Of a stretch of DNA of 64,000 nt, positions 55,873 through 64,000 are shown in pieces. The notes below the pieces were generated by a model. That model was not told the DNA's origin. It saw only the letters and a program-made list of their open reading frames with translations, and did not search any database. Location of the stretch: positions 1,232,370-1,296,369 of the forward strand of contig NZ_CP043875.1 of the NCBI RefSeq assembly GCF_032878975.1. The letters run 5' to 3'. How positions within the stretch are numbered: the first letter of the stretch is position 1; each line of letters begins with the position of its first letter. This DNA comes from Methanoplanus sp. FWC-SCC4 (GTDB taxonomy: Archaea; Halobacteriota; Methanomicrobia; Methanomicrobiales; Methanomicrobiaceae). Made by a program: the position numbers and the translations under genes.

Positions 55873-56319
55873 TTATAGCTTTTTTTCTCCTGTGCTTTTT
55901 ATGAGAGTTAAAATGTTTTTTCCATCACTGTATTCATATATTATTTTGTCAGTCAGCTCTTTAATCAGGTGAACACCAAGACCACCTATTTCCCTCTCTT
56001 CTGGAGGGCAGCTCATGTCAGGTTTGGGAGCACTCAGTAAATTGAATGGTTTTGCCTTGTCTTCGAGAGTGATTTTAACAATTTCATTCTCATAATCAAA
56101 TCCGATCTCTAAAAATCCGGGTTTTCTGCCGTATCCGTGTATGAGGATATTGGAAACGGCCTCTTCAAGCACAAGCTGAAGTTCATAAGAGATCTTTGCA
56201 GGTATATTCAAATCCTCAAAATGTTTTGCCATCGACTCAATAAGATCAGATATTCTGTTAATATCTGCAAACCTCATATGAAATTTAAAGCCTGTTTTTT
56301 TCTCATCCATAAAGATCAC
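55873..56319 (-). CDS. RsbW-like anti-sigma-type serine kinase (HATPase_c_2)
   Basis: The 148-residue GHKL-fold ATPase has an N box QLVLEEAVSNILIHGYG (about 47-63) and a G-box-like GGLGVHLIKELTDKI (about 112-126). In bacteria such proteins phosphorylate an STAS partner and sequester a sigma factor. Archaea lack sigma factors, so the output partner must differ. The start overlaps the stop of the SpoIIE-type phosphatase gene by four bases, so the two are translated together. Confidence 0.85.
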   Translation of the reverse strand: MIFMDEKKTGFKFHMRFADINRISDLIESMAKHFEDLNIPAKISYELQLVLEEAVSNILIHGYGRKPGFLEIGFDYENEIVKITLEDKAKPFNLLSAPKPDMSCPPEEREIGGLGVHLIKELTDKIIYEYSDGKNILTLIKSTGEKKL

Positions 56320-57674
56320 ACTCCTTTTAGCACCATTACTGTAATATCATCAAACTGGGGTTCACTGCCGCAGAATAAATTCACATCCCAAAGGATTGCA
56401 TCCGATATTTCTTCTGCACTTTTACTGTGATTATTCAGGATTGTCCTTTTTAATCTTTCCTCCCCGTAAGCCTCTTCCGTACTGTTTATTGCCTCTGTCA
56501 CCCCATCGGTGTAAAATACCACACAATCCCCTGTCATTAGTCGTATTTCACCAGACTTGTAGGTCATATCCTCCATCACACCAAGTGCGATTCCGGTAGG
56601 AGGCAGTGTTTCAAATCTGCCGTCACTGTTAAGGAAAACAAAAGGAGGGTTGTGTCCTGCGTTTGTATATGAAAGAACACGCGATTTTTCATCAATTATT
56701 GAATAAAAGAGAGTAACAAACATTCCGGAATCGGATTCGGAGGATATCAGACTGTTTGCCTCCTCAATTGCTTTTGTTACCGTTGTGTGCCATCCGGCAC
56801 TTGCACGGACAATTGTTCTTGAAAGAGCCATAAAAAGAGCTGCCGGAACACTTTTCCCTGACACATCAGCTATTACCAGACCGGTTTTTCCCAATCCCAG
56901 TGGAATTACATCATAAAAATCGCCACCTACTTCTTTTGCAGGATGGGTCTTTGCAAAAAGATCAAAGCCATTAATTTCCGGGATATTTTTTGGGAGAAAA
57001 TCTCGCTGGATTTCAGCGGCAATTTCAAGCTCCGCTTTTTTACGGTTTAGTTCAGACTCGTAGGCATCTCTTTCCCTCCGGGTCTTCCTCTCATTAATTA
57101 CATTTGACAAAAGATATGCAAAAATAAACATCCCGATTACATTTGCAAGAATTAACGGAGCTGATGTTATGGATACAATTTCATATGCAAGTTCACGCGG
57201 CTCTACCATCAAATATGCAAGAACCATATGAAAGCTCTCCATTAAGAAAGCAAAAAGAACCGCAATTTTTATCCCGACAAATTTCCGGCCCATAAACAAA
57301 TAGACTGCACTTCCAAATATACCACTCAGAACAGTTGCAATTGTGCAGGGAATTGCCGTAACTCCTCCCTGCATTAATCTGAATGCACCGCCGATAAGAC
57401 CCGAGCCAATCCCTACAACAGGGCCGCAGAAAATACCGCCTGCCATAGGTCCCAGATCACGGACATTTATTATGGCACCCATAAATTCAATTCCACCTGC
57501 AGTTCCGTATATTGAAAGGATTCCAAATGCCAACGCCAAAACTGTCTGATTTTTTAATGTCAGTCTGCCGTCAAGCACTTCCTTAAAGTATGAAGATCTG
57601 GTGATAAATATTGAAAAAATAATAATTACACAGATCAATCCGAAAAGAGAGAAAAATATTTCAAATTCAATCAT
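56316..57674 (-). CDS. Membrane-bound RsbU/SpoIIE-type phosphatase with 5TM-LYT sensor
   Basis: The 452-residue protein has an N-terminal 5TM-5TMR_LYT-like membrane sensor of about six helices (residues 1-195; GTAGGIEFMGAIINVRDLGP, then GFVVG-like glycine-rich loops). A short coiled coil (about 196-218) leads to a SpoIIE/PP2C phosphatase. Its metal blocks are GGDFYDVIPLG (about 250), VIADVSGKSVPAALFMALSR, TNAGHNPPF and FYTDGVTEAIN. It should dephosphorylate the STAS protein encoded upstream in response to a signal at the membrane, reversing the RsbW-like kinase. Confidence 0.87.
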   Translation of the reverse strand: MIEFEIFFSLFGLICVIIIFSIFITRSSYFKEVLDGRLTLKNQTVLALAFGILSIYGTAGGIEFMGAIINVRDLGPMAGGIFCGPVVGIGSGLIGGAFRLMQGGVTAIPCTIATVLSGIFGSAVYLFMGRKFVGIKIAVLFAFLMESFHMVLAYLMVEPRELAYEIVSITSAPLILANVIGMFIFAYLLSNVINERKTRRERDAYESELNRKKAELEIAAEIQRDFLPKNIPEINGFDLFAKTHPAKEVGGDFYDVIPLGLGKTGLVIADVSGKSVPAALFMALSRTIVRASAGWHTTVTKAIEEANSLISSESDSGMFVTLFYSIIDEKSRVLSYTNAGHNPPFVFLNSDGRFETLPPTGIALGVMEDMTYKSGEIRLMTGDCVVFYTDGVTEAINSTEEAYGEERLKRTILNNHSKSAEEISDAILWDVNLFCGSEPQFDDITVMVLKGV

Positions 57675-57701
57675 TACGCCGGCAATCCAAATGCTTTTAT
57701 T

Positions 57702-58040
57702 TTATCCTGAAAAACTTTCTACAGCCTTTTTTTCATCATCATATATCTCAAAGATATCATCAAAACCGGATATTCTGAAAACATCCATTACAAATGGTTT
57801 CAGACATGCAATTTTAAGTCCTCCTTTGGATACTTTGAGTTTTTTAAGAGTTGATAAAAGAACCCTCAGACCTGAACTGCTGATATAGTCAACTCCGTCC
57901 ATATTAATCAGCAGATTTGTTTTTCCGTTGTTAATTATCTCTTTAATCCCTGTTTCAAGTTCAATTGAACTTTTTGCATCAATTCTCCCCGAAACACGAA
58001 TTACACAAACCGAATTTTCATCAAAGCAGTCTATCCGCAT
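57702..58040 (-). CDS. STAS-domain anti-anti-sigma-like protein (RsbV-like)
   Basis: The 112-residue single STAS domain has the phospho-acceptor region GVDYISSSGLRVLLSTLKKL (about 49-68), with serines at the position phosphorylated in RsbV/SpoIIAA. It is the first gene of the three-gene partner-switching set, 27 bases before the phosphatase gene. It is probably the switch protein that binds the RsbW-like kinase when unphosphorylated. Confidence 0.88.
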   Translation of the reverse strand: MRIDCFDENSVCVIRVSGRIDAKSSIELETGIKEIINNGKTNLLINMDGVDYISSSGLRVLLSTLKKLKVSKGGLKIACLKPFVMDVFRISGFDDIFEIYDDEKKAVESFSG

Positions 58041-58251
58041 AAATACTTTTTAGAAATATGTTGCTGATGGGGGTTATAGATTATTGTCAGAATAAATATT
58101 TAAAATCTCAAATTTTCGGGCAAATTGTGTCCCAAAACAAAATTGTACTACTTTTATATTCTTTTTTTGTTTCTTTGGACTCCTTAATATTATATCACAT
58201 TAATAATGAATAATATCAGACAAAAGGTGAGATAATATTTCCATAAATTCA

Positions 58252-58962
58252 ATGAAAGCAGTCGGTTTGGCATTAGAAGATCTTGAAAAAGAATTTATCG
58301 GGCTTAGCAGCTACCCTGAAGAAGAGCTTGAAAAAATAATAAAAGAAGTTGGCTTTAAATGCACAATGTGTGGCAAATGCTGCACAAAGGAGTTCAACGA
58401 TCACGTATTCCTTCTCCAAAAAGATCTCCGGCTGATAAAGGAGAAAAATCAAGAGGCAATTGTTCCGGCACCATATTTTGAAATCTGTGATCAAAACGGT
58501 ATTTTTTATGTTTCAGGATATGCTCTCAGATGCAAAGAAAACGGAGACTGCATATTTTTAAAAGATAACCGCTGCACAAGATATGACTTAAGATTCTCAA
58601 TATGCAGAATTTATCCTTATATGCTTCACCGCGAAACCGATGAAAATGGAAAAACTGACTGGAGACAAATATCGGGCCTCAATCAGCACGGAGAATACAA
58701 TGACGAAATTTCCGGTGAAGAATGCAAAACAATTGCAAAAGAAACAATAGAATATGAAAAAGAATTTCTTTTGCAGGAACTAAATTTTCTAAAAATTTTA
58801 AAAGAACACTTTTTGGAAAATAATTTAAAACCTTTAAGAAAAGTCTATGATGAAAAAATGAGGGATTTTCAAAAAGGCAAAAAAATTAGAGTAATGGTTT
58901 TTAACGGCGAAGATTTTGAAAAATGCGAGATAAAAAAAGAAGATTACTTCATGAAATTTTAA
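58252..58962 (+). CDS. YkgJ-type cysteine-cluster protein
   Basis: The 236-residue protein has the CxCC-type cluster of the YkgJ family: CTMCGKCC (about 38-45), then C...C in ALRCKENGDCIFLKDNRCTRY and FSICRIYP (about 120-127). Its pattern suggests an iron-sulfur or zinc site. The C-terminal third is predicted helical and charged. The function of the family is unknown. The ATG at 58252 lacks a ribosome binding site; GGTGA at 58226-58230 is better placed for an in-frame ATT at 58237. It stands alone. Confidence 0.75.
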   Translation: MKAVGLALEDLEKEFIGLSSYPEEELEKIIKEVGFKCTMCGKCCTKEFNDHVFLLQKDLRLIKEKNQEAIVPAPYFEICDQNGIFYVSGYALRCKENGDCIFLKDNRCTRYDLRFSICRIYPYMLHRETDENGKTDWRQISGLNQHGEYNDEISGEECKTIAKETIEYEKEFLLQELNFLKILKEHFLENNLKPLRKVYDEKMRDFQKGKKIRVMVFNGEDFEKCEIKKEDYFMKF

Positions 58963-59060
58963 AACAAACCAATATTTTACAAATCAAAATAAAATTTATC
59001 AGGGATTTTTTTTAATATTGATATTCCTGAAATAATAATTTAATTAATGTTAGACAATCG

Positions 59061-60008
59061 TCAGGATTTTTTTAGTAAATATATCTCCTGCTTTCCTGAG
59101 ATCTCCATATTTTCACTTCCAATACTATATTTATCAGAACTGAATATTTTTTCTGCCAGAATTCTGTTCAGCCTGTCGTACTGGATTCGCCTGTTTTTGG
59201 CATCAGTTACATACCTGAGTCTTAATTCAATCCAGTTGTCAGTAATTTTTACATATACAAAAGGTTCGGTTACTTTTTTTGGAAGATAATATTTTTCTCC
59301 AAGTCTTTCTATCTCCTTTTCAGCACTAAGGGAGATATCCCCGGTTTCACTTCTAACAATGTTCAGAAAATCACTTATAGCCTCTTTCCAATCGCTGTCA
59401 TAGGTTAAGGGAATGGTAATTTCATCCCAGATAAAATTGTGATCCTTTGTGTAGTTGTATACCACTTCACTGATCACAAATGAATTTGGCATTACCGATA
59501 TCCTCCCCGTTGGCTGTTCACCTGAATCCCAGTCGGACAATTCCATCATTGTCGTACTCATAAGACCGATGTCCATTACATCGCCGAATGTTCCTCCAAT
59601 CTCAACACGATCTCCTACCCTGTATACGCTCATTGCTGCAATTATTATCCCTCCAACAAAATTTCGGAATACATCCTGAATAGCTATAGCAATTCCGGCG
59701 GCAAGAATCCCATATGAAACTATAAGTGATTCAGTGTCTTCAACCCATATTCTAAACAAAACAAATAATCCGACAACAAATGAAACAATCATGATTCCTT
59801 TGTTAAAAGAGTACCTGGTACGTTCATCTTTTATGAATCCGGGTGAAAAATTTTTTGTTATAATGATATATCCAATAAATATCAGTGCAAACAAAAGAAA
59901 TGTCCACGATAACTGATAGAATTCATTTATGAAATAATTAACACCAATAAACCATGAAAATGAACTGCATAACAGCAAAATTGCAGGAATAATATAATCA
60001 CGGAGCAT
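59061..60008 (-). CDS. MscS-family mechanosensitive channel
   Basis: The 315-residue protein has about four N-terminal helices. The MscS pore and beta domain follow: AIQDVFRNFVGGIIIAAMSV (about 107-126), then YRVGDRVEIGGTFGDVMDIG and SVMPNSFVISEVVYNYT. The C-terminal domain is shorter than in Escherichia coli MscS. It probably opens on membrane tension to release solutes after osmotic downshift. It is separate from the second MscS gene by 110 bases in the same direction. Confidence 0.88.
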   Translation of the reverse strand: MLRDYIIPAILLLCSSFSWFIGVNYFINEFYQLSWTFLLFALIFIGYIIITKNFSPGFIKDERTRYSFNKGIMIVSFVVGLFVLFRIWVEDTESLIVSYGILAAGIAIAIQDVFRNFVGGIIIAAMSVYRVGDRVEIGGTFGDVMDIGLMSTTMMELSDWDSGEQPTGRISVMPNSFVISEVVYNYTKDHNFIWDEITIPLTYDSDWKEAISDFLNIVRSETGDISLSAEKEIERLGEKYYLPKKVTEPFVYVKITDNWIELRLRYVTDAKNRRIQYDRLNRILAEKIFSSDKYSIGSENMEISGKQEIYLLKKS

Positions 60009-60118
60009 GAAGACAGATAATTTTGGAAATATATAATTTTATGCTCCCTTAAAAAAATCTGATCAGAGGATTTTATTAAGAAATATTGGTATTTTAAAAA
60101 ACATTATCAGAATAATAT

Positions 60119-60964
60119 TTAATCTGTGTTTTTTATTTGGATCTTGTCTTTTTCTTCCGGAAACCAGACTGTTCTTTGAGGGAATGGTATCTCAATTCCG
60201 TTTTCTTCAAGAGCAACCTTGATTTTCCAGAGCATTTCTGTACGAACATCCCACCACACAGAAGACGGAGCCCAGATTCTTACGCTTATATTAACACCGT
60301 TTTCACCAAGATCATCTACAAAAACAGACGGCTCGGGACTTTTAAGGGCAAAAGGATGAGAATATATCATCTCTTTTATTACAGATATTGCTTTTTCAGC
60401 ATCATCCTGATATCTTATTCCTACGATATACTCAAATCTCCGGGCAATATGGGCTACAAAATTTGTGATATTTGAAGTAAAAAGTGTCTGGTTCGGAACT
60501 CTTGTGTATATTCCGTCATATGTTTTTATGATGGTTGAAAGGATTCTGATATCCTGAACAGTTCCAAGAATATCTCCGATTCCGATATTATCCCCGATTT
60601 TTATCGGTTGTTCTATAAATATAATTATACCGGAAAAAAAGTTTGAAATGACAGTCTGACCTGCCAGACCCAGAACAATACCAATAATTCCTCCTGCAAC
60701 AAGAAGACCGGAAAGATCAAGATTCAGATATGGAAGTGCAATTAAAAAACCTGAGACTACAATTACAAAATAAATAATTTTTACAATAAGTTCCCTGTCA
60801 TTGACAGGCATTTTGTCATTTATCTCTTTTCTTATCTTTTTTGAAAGTAAAGTCCCGATTATAAAAGAGATGAAGAGAATTGTTAAAAAAAACAGGACAT
60901 CCCTTAATACTACTTCATCACTTCCAACAGGAATTTCAAGAAGATATGTAAAAATTTCATTCAT
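60119..60964 (-). CDS. MscS-family mechanosensitive channel, second copy
   Basis: The 281-residue protein (from ATG 60964; the frame opens at a GTG at 60979) has three to four helices and a clear MscS domain: GIVLGLAGQTVISNFFSGII (about 97-116), IKIGDNIGIGDILGTVQDIR and YTRVPNQTLFTSNITNF. It is closer to canonical MscS than the neighbouring copy. GGAGTGGGG lies inside the end of the DUF432 gene and supports the start. Two bases separate it from the DUF432 stop, so the pair is an operon. Confidence 0.9.
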   Translation of the reverse strand: MNEIFTYLLEIPVGSDEVVLRDVLFFLTILFISFIIGTLLSKKIRKEINDKMPVNDRELIVKIIYFVIVVSGFLIALPYLNLDLSGLLVAGGIIGIVLGLAGQTVISNFFSGIIIFIEQPIKIGDNIGIGDILGTVQDIRILSTIIKTYDGIYTRVPNQTLFTSNITNFVAHIARRFEYIVGIRYQDDAEKAISVIKEMIYSHPFALKSPEPSVFVDDLGENGVNISVRIWAPSSVWWDVRTEMLWKIKVALEENGIEIPFPQRTVWFPEEKDKIQIKNTD

Positions 60965-60966
60965 TG

Positions 60967-61671
60967 TCAGTATCCCCACTCCATCCTGAATGAATTGCGC
61001 ACCACAGGGATCTTTTTTGAAAGATAAAATTCATATGATTTTGCCGAACCTGCAATTATCGGTACATCGTGAAATATGGTTTCGGCTTCATTTTTGGGAA
61101 ATATTTTCATCTCCGCAGACATTGTGACATAAAAATCATTGTAATATATTTTCATGGCATAGCTGTCAAAAACAACTCTTGATATTTCAGCAATTTCTTT
61201 TTCGGGATTTATAATCAGCAGACTTATTACACCCTCTCTTAAGGGATCTGTTTCAGGAACTTTGGTATATAAGCAACTATTGTACCACCGTACAATAACA
61301 CCACCAACAGGACTACCATATAATGAATATTTTTGGGGGACAAGTGAAAATATATCAATTATCGAGAGAGTTTTACCTGCTCTTAAAAATGACCCGATTT
61401 CTACAGGATATTTTAAAAAAAACTGTTTTTCGGATTCCGGAGAAATATAGATTGTGTCAAACTCAATCTCAAGATATCTTGTAATTGTTTTTGGAAGGTT
61501 TACAGGTTCAACCGGATTTACAATAACTTCGCCATCAGGTGATGATAGTTTTACTATTCTTTGGTCATTGCAACAGTTACGCCTGTATAAGTAAACGCCA
61601 TCATCATCAGATACACTAACTCTCAATGATTCGCTGACTATCTCAAAAGGATACCTGTAAACCCCATACAT
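60967..61671 (-). CDS. DUF432 family protein
   Basis: The 234-residue soluble protein is of the archaeal DUF432 type (YGVYRYPFEI at the start; VNLPKTITRYLEIEFD at about 57-72; GVISLLIINPEKEIAEISRV at about 149-168). No catalytic motif is visible. It is encoded immediately before an MscS channel, a pairing known for this family in archaea, so a role with the channel in osmotic response is inferred. Confidence 0.75.
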   Translation of the reverse strand: MYGVYRYPFEIVSESLRVSVSDDDGVYLYRRNCCNDQRIVKLSSPDGEVIVNPVEPVNLPKTITRYLEIEFDTIYISPESEKQFFLKYPVEIGSFLRAGKTLSIIDIFSLVPQKYSLYGSPVGGVIVRWYNSCLYTKVPETDPLREGVISLLIINPEKEIAEISRVVFDSYAMKIYYNDFYVTMSAEMKIFPKNEAETIFHDVPIIAGSAKSYEFYLSKKIPVVRNSFRMEWGY

Positions 61672-61744
61672 GACTAAAAATAAATTATACAGTATATATT
61701 ACTATCCTGCCACATAAAAAAATCATATTTTTCCGATATTCAGT

Positions 61745-62305
61745 CTACAGACCAAAATATTCGAGACCTGCTAACACAGACAAAATGAATACCAAAAATA
61801 CAATTACAACTATCCGGCTGTTAAGATGTAATGCCTCAGGAATAGTCTCAGTCTTAAATTCTCCCCTGGCGAGTATTTTTTCATAAATTGACGGGTAAAT
61901 CCATGCAAATATACCGGCACCGATGAGAATTCCAAAAACTCCTCCAAAAAGTGCATCAAGTGATCCTCCCCCCACAGCACCTGCAACTGTCCCCGGACAA
62001 TAGCCCAATACCGCAAACCCTGCTCCAAAGATTATACCTCCCAAAACCGTTGAACCAAAGGATCCGGGTTTTGGATGAAGTTCAACCACTCCTTTGCTTT
62101 TCATTGCATACACTCCAATCATCCCCACAACAACTGCTGTCAGCATTATTTTAATTACGGTAAAATCAGTCAGCAATAGCTGTCCGATAATAACATCATA
62201 TTTTGTCACACCTCCGATGAACAATAATGAGCCAAAAGCCATTCCTATAAAAAAACCGATTATAAGCTGAGCCTTTTTGTTTTCATGAAGTTCTGAGAAT
62301 ATCAT
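61745..62305 (-). CDS. Half-size YeeE/YedE protein (C-terminal half type)
   Basis: The 186-residue membrane protein has about five helices. Its YeeE/YedE core LGYCPGTVAGAVGGGSLDAL (about 101-120) contains the cysteine that binds the sulfur substrate in thiosulfate transporters of this family. GGGGG precedes ATG 62305. It pairs with the gene just upstream, together making up a full-length YeeE-like unit. Probable role: import of thiosulfate or another sulfane-sulfur compound. Confidence 0.85.
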   Translation of the reverse strand: MIFSELHENKKAQLIIGFFIGMAFGSLLFIGGVTKYDVIIGQLLLTDFTVIKIMLTAVVVGMIGVYAMKSKGVVELHPKPGSFGSTVLGGIIFGAGFAVLGYCPGTVAGAVGGGSLDALFGGVFGILIGAGIFAWIYPSIYEKILARGEFKTETIPEALHLNSRIVVIVFLVFILSVLAGLEYFGL

Positions 62306-62318
62306 TTCAAACCCCCGG

Positions 62319-62819
62319 TTACCAGATTACCCCGTATAATAACATTGCCGCTGTTATACCGGAAATAAAAAAGACGATTACAGCAATCCAGCCTGATACC
62401 GCAAGCTGAAGTGTTCCGCTTATCCCGTGACCGCTTGTGCAGCCCCCGGCCCATCTGGAACCAATACCCATTAAAATTCCCCCGACCAAAGCAAATATCA
62501 GACGAAGTATAGGATCATATCCAAATTTTTCCTCAAATAACCCGGGCACCCAGCTTAGAGCAAAACCGCCGGTGATAATTGCGGTTGCAAATGAACCAAA
62601 AAATATCCCGAGAACCAACATCCATTCCCAGTCAATTTCAGGTTTGAACTTTTGATAATAAGGATTTTCTTCGACATGATTTCCTGAAATCAGGCTTTCG
62701 AGCATCCCAAAAGTCCTTGTATATGCAGTAGAACATCCAATGGCTTTGTTTGAAACTAAAAATGCAAACCAGCTTAAGACTCCTATCCCTGCTCCTGCAA
62801 TATATGGAATCCAGTTCAT
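62319..62819 (-). CDS. Half-size YeeE/YedE protein (N-terminal half type)
   Basis: The 166-residue membrane protein has the YeeE/YedE motif RWAGGCTSGHGISGTLQLAV (about 121-140) with the conserved cysteine. A second cysteine lies in KAIGCSTAYTRTFG (about 25-38). It is followed after 13 bases by the partner half. The upstream neighbour is a metallo-beta-lactamase/rhodanese gene, supporting a role in sulfane-sulfur uptake and handling. Confidence 0.85.
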   Translation of the reverse strand: MNWIPYIAGAGIGVLSWFAFLVSNKAIGCSTAYTRTFGMLESLISGNHVEENPYYQKFKPEIDWEWMLVLGIFFGSFATAIITGGFALSWVPGLFEEKFGYDPILRLIFALVGGILMGIGSRWAGGCTSGHGISGTLQLAVSGWIAVIVFFISGITAAMLLYGVIW

Positions 62820-62843
62820 TATACCCCCGACATAATAACCAGA

Positions 62844-64000
62844 TCATCCTGTTTTCAAAAAACCTGCGGCTATATAACCTGTAATTCCACCTGCCGCATT
62901 ATAAACTTCACGAAATCCCTTCTGCTTTAAAATGCTGCATGCAAGGCTTGAACGGTGCCCCGTTCTGCACATGGCAATTACAGGCCTTTTCGGATCAATT
63001 TCCGTGTACCTTGTCCGCAGATCCATTGCCATTATATTTAACGAGCCTTTGACATGGAAAGCATCATATTCATCCTTTCCACGAACATCAAGAAGAAGAA
63101 CATTTCTGTCTTTGATCTTTTCATACACTTCGTATGGAGAGAGCTGGTGGACATGCTCTGTTTTATAGCCCTGTGATACCCATGCATGAGTCCCGCCTGA
63201 AAGGTAGCCATAAGTTCTGTCCAGACCGACTCTTCTAAGCAACAACACCGCCTCATCCACCTGCACAGGATTATCACTAACAAGAAGAATGTCCTTATCA
63301 GGCGGAAGCACCCACCCTGCAAATGTTGAGAAATTACCATTTATATCAATGTGATAACTCCCTGGGATATGCTGGCCCCCGAAAGTTGCATAATCCCTGA
63401 TACTGACAACTATTGTATTTCCGTCATTCATCTTTTTGTAAAACTCATCAGGAGTTAGTTCCAGAGGAGAGGGGAGGTTGCTGATCTTCCCGGGTCCTTC
63501 CCTGTTGATCTGACTACACCTGCCAAAATGATCTGGTGCAGGCGGCATATCTGTCGTAAGTGAAGCGATAAACTCATCCTTTTCTTTTATCAAAAGTGCA
63601 CCATTGTATTTTTTTTCGTATCCGATTGTTGAAATTTTCATGGCACCCATAGACTTTCCGCAAAGGGAACCCGCACCATGTGCCGGAAATACGAGGCATT
63701 CGTCCGGAAGTTTTTCCACTTTCAGGTGAATGCTTGAAAATAATTTATCTGCAAGCTCCTCTGCCATACCGGGGAAAAGATCTGGTCTCCCGACATCCCC
63801 GACAAACAGGGTGTCACCTGTAAAGACTGCAACAGGCTCATCACCCCTCGATTTATCTATGACAGAATAAATAACGCTCTCAGGGGTATGCCCTGGTGTT
63901 TCCGATACATGAAATTCAATGTCCTCAAGAGAAAAAACAGAATTATCACTCACAGGAATGTGGTCAAATTCACATTTACCGGCAGAGGGGGCATAGATAT
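62844..64000 (-). CDS. Metallo-beta-lactamase/rhodanese fusion protein (N-terminus outside window)
   Basis: The reading frame stays open to the right edge, so the true start and the HxHxDH motif are outside the window; GTG 63953 is only an internal codon. Visible beta-lactamase-fold blocks are VSETPGHTPESVIYSV and FTGDTLFVGDVGRPDLFPG, typical of persulfide dioxygenase (ETHE1/BlrB-like) enzymes. Two rhodanese domains follow. The first lacks a cysteine at its active loop (LLVSDN); the second has the catalytic cysteine in AMCRTGHRSS. It probably oxidises or transfers sulfane sulfur and is co-oriented with the YeeE/YedE pair 24 bases downstream. Confidence 0.85.
   Translation of the reverse strand, partial: IYAPSAGKCEFDHIPVSDNSVFSLEDIEFHVSETPGHTPESVIYSVIDKSRGDEPVAVFTGDTLFVGDVGRPDLFPGMAEELADKLFSSIHLKVEKLPDECLVFPAHGAGSLCGKSMGAMKISTIGYEKKYNGALLIKEKDEFIASLTTDMPPAPDHFGRCSQINREGPGKISNLPSPLELTPDEFYKKMNDGNTIVVSIRDYATFGGQHIPGSYHIDINGNFSTFAGWVLPPDKDILLVSDNPVQVDEAVLLLRRVGLDRTYGYLSGGTHAWVSQGYKTEHVHQLSPYEVYEKIKDRNVLLLDVRGKDEYDAFHVKGSLNIMAMDLRTRYTEIDPKRPVIAMCRTGHRSSLACSILKQKGFREVYNAAGGITGYIAAGFLKTG

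Overview
The window looks like chromosomal DNA of a methanogenic archaeon, most probably Methanomicrobiales (a Methanoplanus/Methanolacinia-like organism; this is inference). The signs are an AT-rich genome with AT-rich TATA boxes, Shine-Dalgarno cores of the GGGGG/GGAGG type, no CCA encoded on the tRNA, a 14-gene Mbh-type energy-converting hydrogenase, an archaeosortase with a PEF-CTERM-like substrate, DUF1616, DUF354 and DUF432 proteins, an ALG7/AglH-like glycosyl-1-phosphate transferase and LVIVD-repeat surface proteins. No methanogenesis marker gene is present, so the lineage is not proven.

Layout. 1-3.8 kb: tail of an acyl-CoA synthetase, tRNA-Leu(CAG), a Gfo/Idh sugar-nucleotide-type oxidoreductase behind an unusually palindromic promoter, an HTH-PAS regulator and UppP. 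4.2-12.6 kb: a secreted protein with a PEF-CTERM-like sorting tail, a 1259-residue GT-C-like membrane protein, a beta-propeller surface protein and a membrane-tethered DUF1616-like tail protein. 12.6-31.7 kb: a large surface-glycan locus, mostly leftward, with flippase, formyltransferase, five FemAB-like transferases, polysaccharide deacetylase, CapK-like ligase, DUF354, PIG-L deacetylase, a BshC/WbqC-like protein, DUF1616, a GlcNAc-1-P transferase-like protein, radical SAM/SPASM and an archaeosortase. 31.8-37.3 kb: a giant secreted protein made of two almost identical propeller modules plus two Rossmann/GATase-like modules joined by Pro/Thr linkers.

37.4-46.0 kb: a decayed small gene, then the complete mbhN-mbhA operon. 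It comprises the Mrp-type antiporter module and the [NiFe] hydrogenase module, read leftward from a promoter with a palindrome at the expected start site. 46.2-51.6 kb: a clostripain-like lipoprotein, a superfamily 1 helicase-like protein, a possible small membrane protein gene and UDP-glucose 6-dehydrogenase. 51.8-58.0 kb: a signalling island with a TerY-type vWA / PP2C / kinase triad, an exported protein and an RsbV/RsbU/RsbW-like partner-switching set. 58.2-64.0 kb: a cysteine-cluster protein, two MscS channels with a DUF432 protein, two half-size YeeE/YedE proteins and a metallo-beta-lactamase/rhodanese protein cut by the window end.

How it fits together. The most striking unit is the 4-31 kb region. 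In bacteria, exosortase/PEP-CTERM systems travel with exopolysaccharide genes that include FemAB-like, CapK-like and polysaccharide deacetylase proteins. Here an archaeosortase, a PEF-CTERM-like substrate and the same kinds of genes sit together, suggesting an archaeal counterpart that makes and modifies a cell-surface glycan and anchors proteins in it. UppP, the Gfo/Idh enzyme and UDP-glucose dehydrogenase could supply carrier and sugar nucleotides.
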